Assembly: GCA_014193395.1 (NCBI GenBank)
Contig: BJHT01000018.1
Span: 1 to 47,319, forward strand
From: Verrucomicrobiota bacterium
Lineage (GTDB): Bacteria; Verrucomicrobiota; Verrucomicrobiia; Limisphaerales; BJHT01
Length of the DNA stretch: 47,319 bases
Direction of reading: 5' to 3'
How positions within the stretch are numbered: the first letter of the stretch is position 1; each line of letters begins with the position of its first letter. The position numbers and the translations under genes are program-made. This document shows, one piece after another, positions 40,606 to 47,319 of this stretch. Under the pieces are notes generated by a model. The model was not told the DNA's origin. It saw only the letters and a list, made by a program, of their open reading frames with translations, and did not search any database.

Positions 40606-42981
40606 ATGCTGGCCCTGATGACCTTGTTTGTGCGCCCATTTTACTGTGTGTTCGTCGCGTGCTCGCTGCTTGCCGCCGCCGCCCGCGGCGCGGAACTGAA
40701 GCCCTACAACGGCGCGGGCTGCGCGGCGGTGGACGAATATTTCACCGAAGAGGTCTGGGCCAAAGTGGGCGCGCAGTCGTGCCTGAAATGCCACAAGGCC
40801 GGTGGTGACGCCGAGGACAGCAAGTTTCTCCTGCTCGATCCCAAGCGGGCCGCGGAAGGCGGCCAAGCGGAAACAATGCGCCGCAATCGCGACGCCTTCG
40901 CCCGCATGGCGCGGCTGAAGGAGAAGGACGCGGGCGACGAATCCCGCCTGCTGCTCAAGGCCGTCGGCAAGCTCAAGCACGGTGGCGAGGACGCGCTCGC
41001 GCCGGATTCGCCGGGCTATCGCGTGCTGGCTGAATTTGTCCGTCGCGTGAACGCTCCGCCCGCCGCGCAGCCGCCGGTCGGGCTGACGGAGGACGAAAAC
41101 GCGCCGCCCTTTTTCGACGGCGTCGTGATGCTGGACCCGCGCCGGCTGGCGCGGCGCGTCACGCTGTCGCTCGCAGGCCGGCTGCCGACGGAGGCGGAAC
41201 TCGCCGCGGCCGGCAGCGGGGGTTTGGCGGCGGTGACCGCGGTGCTCGACGCGGTGATGAAGGAGGACGCCTTCTACGCTCGGCTGCGCGAGGGCTTCAA
41301 CGACATCTTCCTCACGCTCGGCGTGGACGGGAATGCGGACCAGACGGTGCTGTCCTACGAGCATTTCGACAAGACCCGCCACTGGTATCAGAACACGAAC
41401 CTGAACAAGGAATTTCTCGAGCCGATCACGGATGCGAAGGCGCGGCAGCAGGCGGGCTACAAGCTGGCGGATGATTACCGCAAGGCACTGCTCGCCGAGC
41501 CGATGCGGCTGGTCGAACACATCGTGCGCAATGACCGGCCGTTCACCGAACTGATTACGGCGGACTACTTCATGGTGTCGCCCTACGGCGCGCGGGGTTA
41601 CGGCATTTTCAACGAGGTGAAGGAGAAGTTCAAAAATCCGAGCGACCCGTTCGAGTTCATTCCGGTGAAGTTGAAAGCGCTCACGGGTCGCAGCAAAAGC
41701 GAGAATCAAGAATCGCCGACCGGCTTCTATCCCCACGCCGGACTGCTCAGTTCGTTTCAGTATCTCACGCGTTATCCGACCACCGAGACCAACCGCAACC
41801 GGCAGCGGGCGCGCGTTTATTTTCTGCATTTCCTCGGCGTGGACGTGCTCGAGCTGGCCGCGCGCGTGAGCGACGCCGCGGCGGTCTCGGCGAAGTATGA
41901 GATTCCCACGATGCAGGCGAGCGAGTGCGTGGTGTGCCACAAGACGATCGATCCCGTGGCCGGGCTGTTTCAGGACTACTGGCGCTTTGCCGACGCGGGC
42001 GTTTACGGCAAGCGCAAGGGCGGCTGGTTTAAGGACATGTTCGGCCCCGGCTACGAGGGCGAGAACCTGCCGGAGACCGAACGCTGGCGCGCGTTGCAAT
42101 GGCTCGGCGAACGAACGGCGAAGGATCCGCGCTTCGCCGTCGCGATGGTCGAGCACGCGTACTACATCCTTACCGGGCGCAAGGTATTGCTACCGCCCAA
42201 GGATCTCGAAGACCCGCTCTACCCGGCCAAACGCCGTGCGTATCAGGCGCAGCGGAAGCAGGTGGAAGCCATCGCCGCGCGCTTTGCAGCGACGGGCTTC
42301 AATTTCAAGAACGTGCTCAAGGACTGGGTCGCGTCGGATTTCTACCGTGCCGACGGGCTGGCGACGGTGGCGGCGAATCCGCAGCGTCGCGCGGAACTGG
42401 ACGATCTCGGCGTCGTGCGGTTGCTCGCGCCGGAGCAGGTCGAGCGGAAGGTGGCGGCGATTTTCGGCAAGGCGTGGGGCCGCTTGAAACACGGCGACGG
42501 CGGGCTGGACATGCTCTACGGCGGCATCGACTCGAAGGAAGTCACCGAGCGCGCCGCGGACCCGAGCGGCGCGATGGGCGCGATCCAGCGCATTCTCGCC
42601 AACGACGTCGCGTGCAAACAGACCGCGCTGGATTTCAGCCGCCCGCCGAGCGACCGCCTCCTCTTCCCGCGCATCGAGCCGGACGTGGTGCCGGGCAGTT
42701 CACCCGAGGCCGACGCGAAGGTGCGGAAGGCGATTGTGCATCTGCACGAGCGCGTGCTCGGGCGCCGCGACGCGCCGGACGCGCCCGAAGTGGAGCGCAC
42801 CTACCAGCTTTTCGCCGGCATCGTGAGCGATGCGGCGGCGAAGAAGAACTTTGAGAAACAGGAGAATTACTCGTGCCGCCAGGGCCTGCTCGCGCCGGTG
42901 CCCGACCCGAACTACACCGTGCGCGCGTGGCGCGGCGTGGTGACGTATTTGCTGCGGCAGCAGGAGTTTCTTTACGAATGA
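40606..42981 (+). CDS. Exported di-haem planctomycete-type cytochrome protein
   Basis: 791 residues from ATG 40606 (ATG 40618 possible). Signal peptide VRPFYCVFVACSLLAAAARG. First haem motif C59LKCH in SCLKCHKAGGDAEDSKFLL, second C441VVCH in ECVVCHKTIDPVAGLF, the latter typical of DUF1592/DUF1588/DUF1585-like proteins in PVC phyla. Long alpha-helical segments between (LVEHIVRNDRPFTELITADY, GLLSSFQYLTRYPTTETNRNR) match that group. The C-terminus QENYSCRQGLLAPVPDPNYTVRAWRGVVTYLLRQQEFLYE is repeated, diverged, at 43793-43960 behind a TA module. The likely partner is the DUF1501 protein at 44197. Function unknown. Confidence 0.88.
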   Translation: MLALMTLFVRPFYCVFVACSLLAAAARGAELKPYNGAGCAAVDEYFTEEVWAKVGAQSCLKCHKAGGDAEDSKFLLLDPKRAAEGGQAETMRRNRDAFARMARLKEKDAGDESRLLLKAVGKLKHGGEDALAPDSPGYRVLAEFVRRVNAPPAAQPPVGLTEDENAPPFFDGVVMLDPRRLARRVTLSLAGRLPTEAELAAAGSGGLAAVTAVLDAVMKEDAFYARLREGFNDIFLTLGVDGNADQTVLSYEHFDKTRHWYQNTNLNKEFLEPITDAKARQQAGYKLADDYRKALLAEPMRLVEHIVRNDRPFTELITADYFMVSPYGARGYGIFNEVKEKFKNPSDPFEFIPVKLKALTGRSKSENQESPTGFYPHAGLLSSFQYLTRYPTTETNRNRQRARVYFLHFLGVDVLELAARVSDAAAVSAKYEIPTMQASECVVCHKTIDPVAGLFQDYWRFADAGVYGKRKGGWFKDMFGPGYEGENLPETERWRALQWLGERTAKDPRFAVAMVEHAYYILTGRKVLLPPKDLEDPLYPAKRRAYQAQRKQVEAIAARFAATGFNFKNVLKDWVASDFYRADGLATVAANPQRRAELDDLGVVRLLAPEQVERKVAAIFGKAWGRLKHGDGGLDMLYGGIDSKEVTERAADPSGAMGAIQRILANDVACKQTALDFSRPPSDRLLFPRIEPDVVPGSSPEADAKVRKAIVHLHERVLGRRDAPDAPEVERTYQLFAGIVSDAAAKKNFEKQENYSCRQGLLAPVPDPNYTVRAWRGVVTYLLRQQEFLYE

Positions 42982-43126
42982 GCACGACGGCGACCAGTCG
43001 GCTGCGGCTAGCAGCCAGAACACGCCATGGTGGTCGTCTTGGGGCTGCGTGGACGGCTTGCTCCGTTTCCTGCCCGACGGTTGATGTTGCCGTCCACCGG
43101 TTGACGCACGCCTCAATCTTGATACG

Positions 43127-43489
43127 GTGCGCCCGGTGAAACCGGAGCGTCCGCTGGCCGTGAAGTTCTTCCGCACTGCGGCGGGGAACGAACCCGTGCG
43201 GGAATGGTTGAAAAGCCTGCCCAGTGCGGAGCGGCACGCCATCGGCGAAGACTTGCTGACAATCCAATTCGCCTGGCCCGTAGGAAAGCCGCTGGTGGAC
43301 CACCTTGGCGATGGCCTCTGGGAAGTGCGCAGTCGCCTGTCGCACAGGATCGCGCGGACGCTCTTCACCGTGGTGGACAATGAAATCGTGGTGTTGCACG
43401 GCTTCATCAAGAAAACGCAGAAGACGCCGGCGCACGAACTGGCACTGGCCCGGCAACGCCAGCGCCAATACTCATCAGACCATGACTAA
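43127..43489 (+). CDS. Gp49/HigB-type toxin
   Basis: 120 residues, GTG start at 43127 (or GTG 43136). The pattern VKFFRTAAGNEPVREWLKSLPSAERHAIGEDLLTIQF...VDHLGDGLWEVRSRL...ARTLFTVVDNEIVVLHGFIKKTQKTP is the phage-derived Gp49-like RelE/HigB superfamily, mRNA interferases that act on ribosomes. Length and the final Lys-rich motif (FIKKTQKTP) fit. It precedes an XRE antitoxin with 8 bases of overlap, the usual toxin-first order of such pairs. It lies between a gene and a diverged copy of that gene's tail, which is the unusual feature. Confidence 0.88.
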   Translation: MRPVKPERPLAVKFFRTAAGNEPVREWLKSLPSAERHAIGEDLLTIQFAWPVGKPLVDHLGDGLWEVRSRLSHRIARTLFTVVDNEIVVLHGFIKKTQKTPAHELALARQRQRQYSSDHD

Positions 43490-43772
43490 GAACAAACATC
43501 GCGGTTCGGATTTGCGTGACCTGTTGCGCGAAGACGGCGTGCTGGAGCAGGTGGAAGCCCGCGCCCTCAAACGCGCCCTGGCGCTGCAAATCCGCCGCCG
43601 CTTGGACGCGGAGTCGCTCACCAAGACAGAAATGGCCGCGCGGATGAACACCAGCCGCGCCGCCGTGGACCGCTTGCTCGATGACTCCAATCCCTCCCTC
43701 ACCCTGCTCACACTCGAGAAGGTTGCGGAAGCGTTGGGCTGTCGGGTGAAAATTGATCTGATCCCGCTATGA
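43482..43772 (+). CDS. XRE/HigA-type antitoxin
   Basis: 96 residues from ATG 43482. A helix-turn-helix is visible in LTKTEMAARMNTSRAAVDRLLDDSNPSLTLLTLEKVAEALG, followed by a basic KIDLIPL end as in HigA/Xre antitoxins that bind DNA and neutralise Gp49 toxins. The leading 35 residues (SDLRDLLREDGVLEQVEARALKRALALQIRRR) are a helical toxin-binding part. Its TGA at 43770-43772 overlaps ATGA of the tail copy that follows. Confidence 0.88.
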   Translation: MTKNKHRGSDLRDLLREDGVLEQVEARALKRALALQIRRRLDAESLTKTEMAARMNTSRAAVDRLLDDSNPSLTLLTLEKVAEALGCRVKIDLIPL

Positions 43773-43792
43773 CTATCCGCCGATACTTTCCC

Positions 43793-43960
43793 GCCGGCAT
43801 CGTGATCGACGCGGCGGCGAAGAAAAACTTTGAGAAACAGGAGAATTACTCGTGCCGCCAGGGCCTGCTCGCGCCGGAGCCCGATCCGAACTACACGGTG
43901 CGTGCGTGGCGCGGGGTGGTGACGTATTTGCTGCGGCGGCAGGAGTTTCTGTACGAGTGA
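43793..43960 (+). pseudogene. Second, diverged copy of the 3' tail of the cytochrome-type gene
   Basis: 168 bases equal in length to 42814-42981 and differing at 11 positions (about 93% identity). Eight differences are synonymous (for example GAT/GAC, AAG/AAA, ACC/ACG, GGC/GGG) and three are not (S/I, V/E, Q/R). The frame is intact to the TGA and even has an upstream ATG at 43769 overlapping the XRE stop (63 codons in all). It encodes only the last 55 residues of the protein, so it is a displaced tail rather than a gene. Confidence 0.9.
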
Positions 43961-44045
43961 ATGCGAGCCGCCATTGTCGTTCGCGCGTTGCACAGCCGGG
44001 TGCGCGCAGGCTTGCCGCAACGAGTCTCCAAACTAGAATCCGAAA

Positions 44046-44207
44046 ATGAAAAGCATCCACGCGGTTTTCCAGAGTGATGGCGAGTGGTTCATCGCCCGCT
44101 GCCTTGATTTTCCCGTGACCACGCAGGGCCGGACGTTGGCCGCCGCGCGGACGAATTTGCGAGAGGCGGTGGGGCTTTATTTGGAAACTTGGGTTTATGC
44201 GACGTGA
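44046..44207 (+). CDS. HicB-like orphan antitoxin
   Basis: 53 residues, ATG 44046 to TGA 44207. SIHAVFQSDGEWFIARCLDFPVTTQGRTLAAARTNLREAVGLYLE is the HicB/DUF1902 half (usually paired with HicA). No HicA-like gene lies next to it in either direction within the cassette. Its last 11 bases overlap the start of the DUF1501 gene (44197), so translation is probably coupled. Short for a HicB because it lacks a C-terminal DNA-binding domain; likely a remnant or a standalone regulator. Confidence 0.72.
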   Translation: MKSIHAVFQSDGEWFIARCLDFPVTTQGRTLAAARTNLREAVGLYLETWVYAT

Positions 44208-45480
44208 TTTCCTAAAACTCTGCGCCCTCACCGGACTCGGCTTTGCCTGTCCCGGCGGCGTCACTTCCTTTCTGCGCGCGGCGGTCAAAGAAGAGCCGCC
44301 GTACGAAGGGCCGTTCTATGTCGTCTTCAACGCCTCGGGCGGCTGGGACACGACCTACCTGATGGACCCCAAGGGCATCAATGAAATCAACCGCCTCTAC
44401 AAGGAGGGCGACATCCTCACCAAGGGCGCGCACAAGTTCGCGCCGACCGCCAAGCACAAGACCGGCGGCATGAGCAACGAGGAGTTCTACGGCGAGTTCG
44501 GCAGCGAGCTGCTCACGCTCAACGGCCTCGATTACTCGGTGAACAACCACTCCCCCGGCGCGCGCTACATGGCCACGGGCAAGCTCGACAGCATGGCCTA
44601 CCCGACGTTTGCCGCGCTCGTCGCCGCGTGCAAAGGGCCGACTTGCCCGCTTTCCTTCCTCACGTTCGGCAACTACTCGGCCACGGGCAATGTCGTCGCC
44701 ATGTCGCGCGTGCCCTACCTGCCGTCGCTGCAAAAAATTGCGAACGCCGATGGCATCGAAGGCAGTGCCCGTTCGCCCTACCACGATGACTTTGCCCTCG
44801 CGCGCATCGAGCAGGCGCTGGCGGAACAACGCGCGGCCCGCGCGACCCTGCCGTTGCTCCCGCGCCAGGAACGCGCCGAGTCCATGCTCTACGCGGCGCA
44901 GGTGAACTCGAAGGCCATGCAGCGCGTGACGGCGCACATTCCCAAGGACGTGCCCAAGGAGCGGCTCGCGCAGCAGGCGGAGATCGCGCTCGCGTCGTTC
45001 AAGGCCGGCGTGTGCGTCTCGGCGAACCTGAGCATCGGGCAGTTCGACAGCCACGCGAACAACGACGTGGACCAGATGAAGCTCATCCCCGAGTTCCTCG
45101 CTGGCATCGCCTACGTCATCCGCCGCGCCGAGGCGCTGAAGATTCGCGACAAACTCGTGGTGGTGGTCCAGAGCGAAATGGGCCGCACGCCGACCTACAA
45201 CAAGGGCAATGGCAAAGACCACTGGTCCATCGGCTCGATCATGTTTCTCGGCCCCGGCATCAAGGGCAACCGCGTCCTCGGCGCGACCGACGAGAAGCAG
45301 TTCCACGTCCCGCTCAATCCGCAGACGCTCGTCACGGACAAGGACAAAGGCGTCCGCGTGCGCCCCGAGCACATTCACGAAGCGCTGCGGGAATACGCGG
45401 GCATCGCGAAACATCCGCACAGCAAAAAGTTTCCGTTGGGTGTCGCGGACAAGGAAAAGCTGCAGGGATTGTGGGGATGA
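44197..45480 (+). CDS. DUF1501 domain protein with Tat signal
   Basis: 427 residues starting MRRDFLKLCALTGLGFACPGG, a twin-arginine signal. Family landmarks: VVFNASGGWDTTYLMDP, NNHSPGARYMATGKLDS, FDSHANNDVDQMKLIPEFLAGIAYV, VVVVQSEMGRTPTYN and DHWSIGSIMFLGPGIKGN. It is the partner of the di-haem gene at 40606, with a TA cassette inserted between. The C-terminus SKKFPLGVADKEKLQGLWG occurs again, diverged and frameshifted, at 46059-46141. Exported folded across the inner membrane; reaction not known. Confidence 0.92.
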   Translation: MRRDFLKLCALTGLGFACPGGVTSFLRAAVKEEPPYEGPFYVVFNASGGWDTTYLMDPKGINEINRLYKEGDILTKGAHKFAPTAKHKTGGMSNEEFYGEFGSELLTLNGLDYSVNNHSPGARYMATGKLDSMAYPTFAALVAACKGPTCPLSFLTFGNYSATGNVVAMSRVPYLPSLQKIANADGIEGSARSPYHDDFALARIEQALAEQRAARATLPLLPRQERAESMLYAAQVNSKAMQRVTAHIPKDVPKERLAQQAEIALASFKAGVCVSANLSIGQFDSHANNDVDQMKLIPEFLAGIAYVIRRAEALKIRDKLVVVVQSEMGRTPTYNKGNGKDHWSIGSIMFLGPGIKGNRVLGATDEKQFHVPLNPQTLVTDKDKGVRVRPEHIHEALREYAGIAKHPHSKKFPLGVADKEKLQGLWG

Positions 45481-45495
45481 GAGTTGAGCGTCCGT

Positions 45496-45719
45496 TCAAC
45501 TCCGCCCCAACAATTCTTCGACCGTAAGTCCGATGTCCCGCGCTATCTGCCGCAGCAACGGCGGAGCGATGTCGCGGCCCTTGTGGAGCGGCACCGTGGT
45601 TCCGTGACCATCGGGATGACGATACTGAATGTGCGACCCGCGCTGCCGACGGCCACAAAGCCGCGCCGCTCCAGCAGGCGACAGACCTCGGTGGGCTTAA
45701 GAACCGGAAGCGCGCCCAT
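45496..45719 (-). pseudogene. HicA-type toxin with a single-base frameshift
   Basis: ATG 45719 gives MGALPVLKPTEVCRLLERRGFVAV, then the frame goes wrong. Reading one frame over restores SHIQYRHPDGHGTTVPLHKG and RDIGLTVEELLGRS to the stop at 45496, including the catalytic His of GSHxxY/F and the PLHKG motif. Restoring one base near 45653 (the reading GTCGGCAG for an expected GTGCGGCAG) would rejoin the halves and give a normal 75-residue HicA mRNA interferase. Either a true mutation or a sequencing error. Located 2 bases after hicB, the usual order. Confidence 0.85.
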
Positions 45720-45721
45720 GC

Positions 45722-45931
45722 TCAGGTCACGGCCACGCTTTGGGTACCGATGAACTCGGACTCCAAAACCGGTTCGCCATCCTCCAGCAGCATCGCAATG
45801 ACTTCGCGAAGATTGGCGTTCAGTTCATCCAGCGACTCCGCCTGCGAATGTGCGCCGGGAAACCCCGGGACATGCCCGACGAGCAGACCGGTGACGGCGT
45901 CGCGCTCCACGACGGCGGTGAAATTTTTCAT
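45722..45931 (-). CDS. HicB-type antitoxin
   Basis: 69 residues from ATG 45931: MKNFTAVVERDAVTGLLVGHVPGFPGAHSQAESLDELNANLREVIAMLLEDGE. This is the partial-RNaseH-fold of HicB antitoxins, which neutralise HicA. A longer frame to 45997 adds unconserved residues. Stop overlaps nothing; HicA begins 2 bases later. It faces the DUF1501 gene tail (convergent). Confidence 0.85.
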   Translation of the reverse strand: MKNFTAVVERDAVTGLLVGHVPGFPGAHSQAESLDELNANLREVIAMLLEDGEPVLESEFIGTQSVAVT

Positions 45932-46058
45932 GTGCGAATCTTCCACTTCGGCGCATCCGTCGTCAATCGCCCCGCCTTGGATGCGAAACCAACCCATCCG
46001 TTCCGTGAGGGGAATTCACGAACTTTCCTGGACGCCGCGTGGGCACCCATCGGACGAC

Positions 46059-46141
46059 ACGGGCATCGTGGAACTTCCCCACAGCAAAAATTCCCGCTCG
46101 GTGTGACGGACAAGGAGAAGCTGCAGGGGTTGTGGGGGTGA
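46059..46141 (+). pseudogene. Second, diverged copy of the DUF1501 gene 3' tail
   Basis: 83 bases aligned to 45397-45480, with one base missing in an A-run (AAAAAG to AAAAA). Codons read TGIVELPHSK-FPLGVTDKEKLQGLWG against AGIAKHPHSKKFPLGVADKEKLQGLWG. Seven differences are synonymous (for example CCG/CCC, TTT/TTC, GTC/GTG, GGA/GGG twice). Same TGA stop. The HicBA module lies between the two tails. Confidence 0.85.
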
Positions 46142-46320
46142 GTCGAAGGCGTCAAGCCGTGCCTGGCAACAAACCCCTGCTTTCCCATCCGGGACGGCAG
46201 CGCCTCAGCACATCGTCTCGGGCGCGGGAAAGCGCCTGACTTGGAGTAGGGAAAATCCTTAGCGAGGCAGGTCGCAGCTTCCCACTATCCTCCGGCGCAA
46301 GGCACGCGATTCTCGCGCCC

Positions 46321-46845
46321 ATGCGACACCCTGCGCTGGCAAGCCGGCAAATGGACGATGGCGAACTCGACGTTCGCGATCAGTTCCATGCGGTCATTCT
46401 CTACGATCGGGCCGAAGCCGGCCGCCGCGCCCTGAGCCAGTTGCGCAACGTAATGGACCCGCTGGCGGAGGGTCTCGAGCTGCAGCTCCGCCTGTGGCGT
46501 TTGGACGTGCTCGGGGAAGACCCTGACGACACAACCGTCGCCGAAGACCTCGCCGCCGCCGACCTGCTGGTGCTCGCGCTGGATGACGACGGCAGTCTCA
46601 ACGACAGCAACCGGGAGCGCTTGCAGGCGGCGGTTTGCCAGTTGCGCGGCCAGGGGACGACGGTGGCCATCCTGACCGGCGGCACCGCCGACCACCCTTC
46701 ATCGCACTACGATTTTCTGCGCGATTTCGCCGAGGAGGCTGGGGTTGGATTCCTGTTCCCGCCGGCGGGCCAGATGTCGGCGGGAACTAACCTCCCCTTC
46801 ACCACCCACTCGCACCGCGCTCCAGCGCCGTCGCGGCATGCCTGA
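46321..46845 (+). CDS. Conserved-looking small protein, hypothetical
   Basis: 174 residues from ATG 46321 (another Met at 46351). No family named with certainty. The pattern HAVILYDRAEAGRRALSQLRNVMDPLAEGLELQLRLWRLDVL followed by AAADLLVLALDDDGSLNDSNRERLQAAVCQLRGQGTTVAILTGG suggests an alternating beta-alpha Rossmann-like fold, with no signal or membrane segment. I recall similar short proteins in verrucomicrobial genomes but no function. The C-terminal 25 residues are Ser/Pro/His-rich, low complexity. Possibly linked to the response regulator that starts just after it. Confidence 0.65.
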   Translation: MRHPALASRQMDDGELDVRDQFHAVILYDRAEAGRRALSQLRNVMDPLAEGLELQLRLWRLDVLGEDPDDTTVAEDLAAADLLVLALDDDGSLNDSNRERLQAAVCQLRGQGTTVAILTGGTADHPSSHYDFLRDFAEEAGVGFLFPPAGQMSAGTNLPFTTHSHRAPAPSRHA

Positions 46846-46897
46846 TGCCGGCACGCCACCCCATCCCCCAATGCCGGGATTCGGCACCAGACTTACC

Positions 46898-47319
46898 ATG
46901 ACGCCGACGTTGACCCGCCAAGGACCGATCTGCAGCCCGGCTGCCACAAACCGGGTTGCCACCCCGGCCGACGCGGCGGGAGGGTCGGTCCGTATTCTTT
47001 ATGCCGAAGACGACCCGCTCCTCCGGCGACTCGGCAAGCTGGTGCCGGCCCGGTCGGACTATTTTGCGGACACGGTCGAAGCCGGCGCGGCGGCGTGGTT
47101 GGCCTTAAACGAGGTCAGCTGCCATCTGCTCATCACCGACCATGCCATGCCACATCTCACTGGTTTGGAATTAATCACCAACTTACGCCGGGCCGGGATG
47201 CACCTCCCCGTCGTCATGACCTCGGGTTCCATTAATCCCTTGGAGGACTTGTCTGATGTGGTGACTGGCTTGACCGCGTTCCAGGCAAAACCTTTCACAA
47301 CGGAGATCTTGCCGGCGAC
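46898..47319 (+). CDS. Response regulator receiver domain, truncated by the window end
   Basis: Frame opens at ATG 46898 (ATGs at 46871 and 46838 are in the same frame) and remains open to 47319. After a 30-residue leader, VRILYAEDDPLLRRL has the acidic pair, LLITDHAMPHLTGLELI the phosphoacceptor Asp, VMTSG the Thr/Ser, and AFQAKPF the Lys of a CheY-like receiver. About 140 residues are visible with no output domain yet, so it may be a single-domain regulator or part of a larger one. The preceding gene ends at 46845. Confidence 0.85.
   Translation, partial: MTPTLTRQGPICSPAATNRVATPADAAGGSVRILYAEDDPLLRRLGKLVPARSDYFADTVEAGAAAWLALNEVSCHLLITDHAMPHLTGLELITNLRRAGMHLPVVMTSGSINPLEDLSDVVTGLTAFQAKPFTTEILPA

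Noticed and set aside
42982-46141. Classical transposon carrying TA genes
   Set aside because: No transposase, no terminal inverted repeats at the tails; the repeated parts are direct copies of coding sequence.

Overview
The window reads as a GC-rich chromosome segment from a Verrucomicrobiota bacterium (verrucomicrobial or closely related PVC lineage). The evidence is the gene content: DUF1501 Tat proteins paired with DUF1549/DUF1553 or di-haem planctomycete-type cytochrome proteins, a formylglycine sulfatase, a PQQ-propeller protein, a PilM-N-O-P-secretin cluster followed by very large NHL/cohesin-like exported proteins, and many palindromic intergenic repeats. No rRNA, tRNA, CRISPR array, integrase or transposase gene was seen.

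Layout. 1-0.85 kb: 3' part of argJ, then a decayed MazE-like antitoxin. 1.2-5.1 kb (-): DUF1549/DUF1553 protein, two small coiled-coil proteins and a DUF1501 protein in one operon. 6-11.5 kb (-): a proline-rich secreted protein, an HELAH lipoprotein aminopeptidase, a BioF-like alpha-oxoamine synthase and an esterase. 11.5-13.3 kb: repeat-rich region holding a DUF6364-type antitoxin and a PIN toxin cut off by a repeat. 13.3-20.4 kb: BatA/VWA membrane protein, SDR dehydrogenase, AAA/DUF234 ATPase-nuclease, PQQ propeller. 20.8-32.5 kb (+): pilM, pilN, pilO, pilP-like, secretin and two paralogous 1.1-kb-residue exported proteins, probably one transcription unit. 32.7-36.6 kb: HlyD-type fusion protein, ABC ATPase without a permease, cysteine desulfurase. 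36.8 kb: dnaN behind a perfect DnaA box. 38.1-46.1 kb: sulfatase (-), then a di-haem cytochrome-type protein and a DUF1501 protein (+), each followed by a toxin-antitoxin (TA) module and a second, diverged copy of its own 3' end. 46.3-47.3 kb: a small unknown protein and a truncated response regulator.

Three things stand out. (1) Two adjacent genes each carry a TA module directly behind the stop codon, and behind the TA module lies another copy of that gene's 3' tail (168 bp, about 93% identical, and 83 bp). Most differences are synonymous, so the tails diverged while both were coding. (2) A 108-bp palindromic element lies in frame inside the signal-peptide region of two different exported proteins (one copy in the PilP-like protein, two in the NHL protein), and encodes FGVPPLGG...RRLKAELQT on either strand. 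(3) Several sequence-unrelated repeat families share one build: arms that are themselves hairpins or tandem heptamers, arranged as large inverted repeats and nested inside one another. Two of them, with different heptamers (RATTAGT x4 and AAGCTCA x4), overlap the stop codon of the neighbouring gene.
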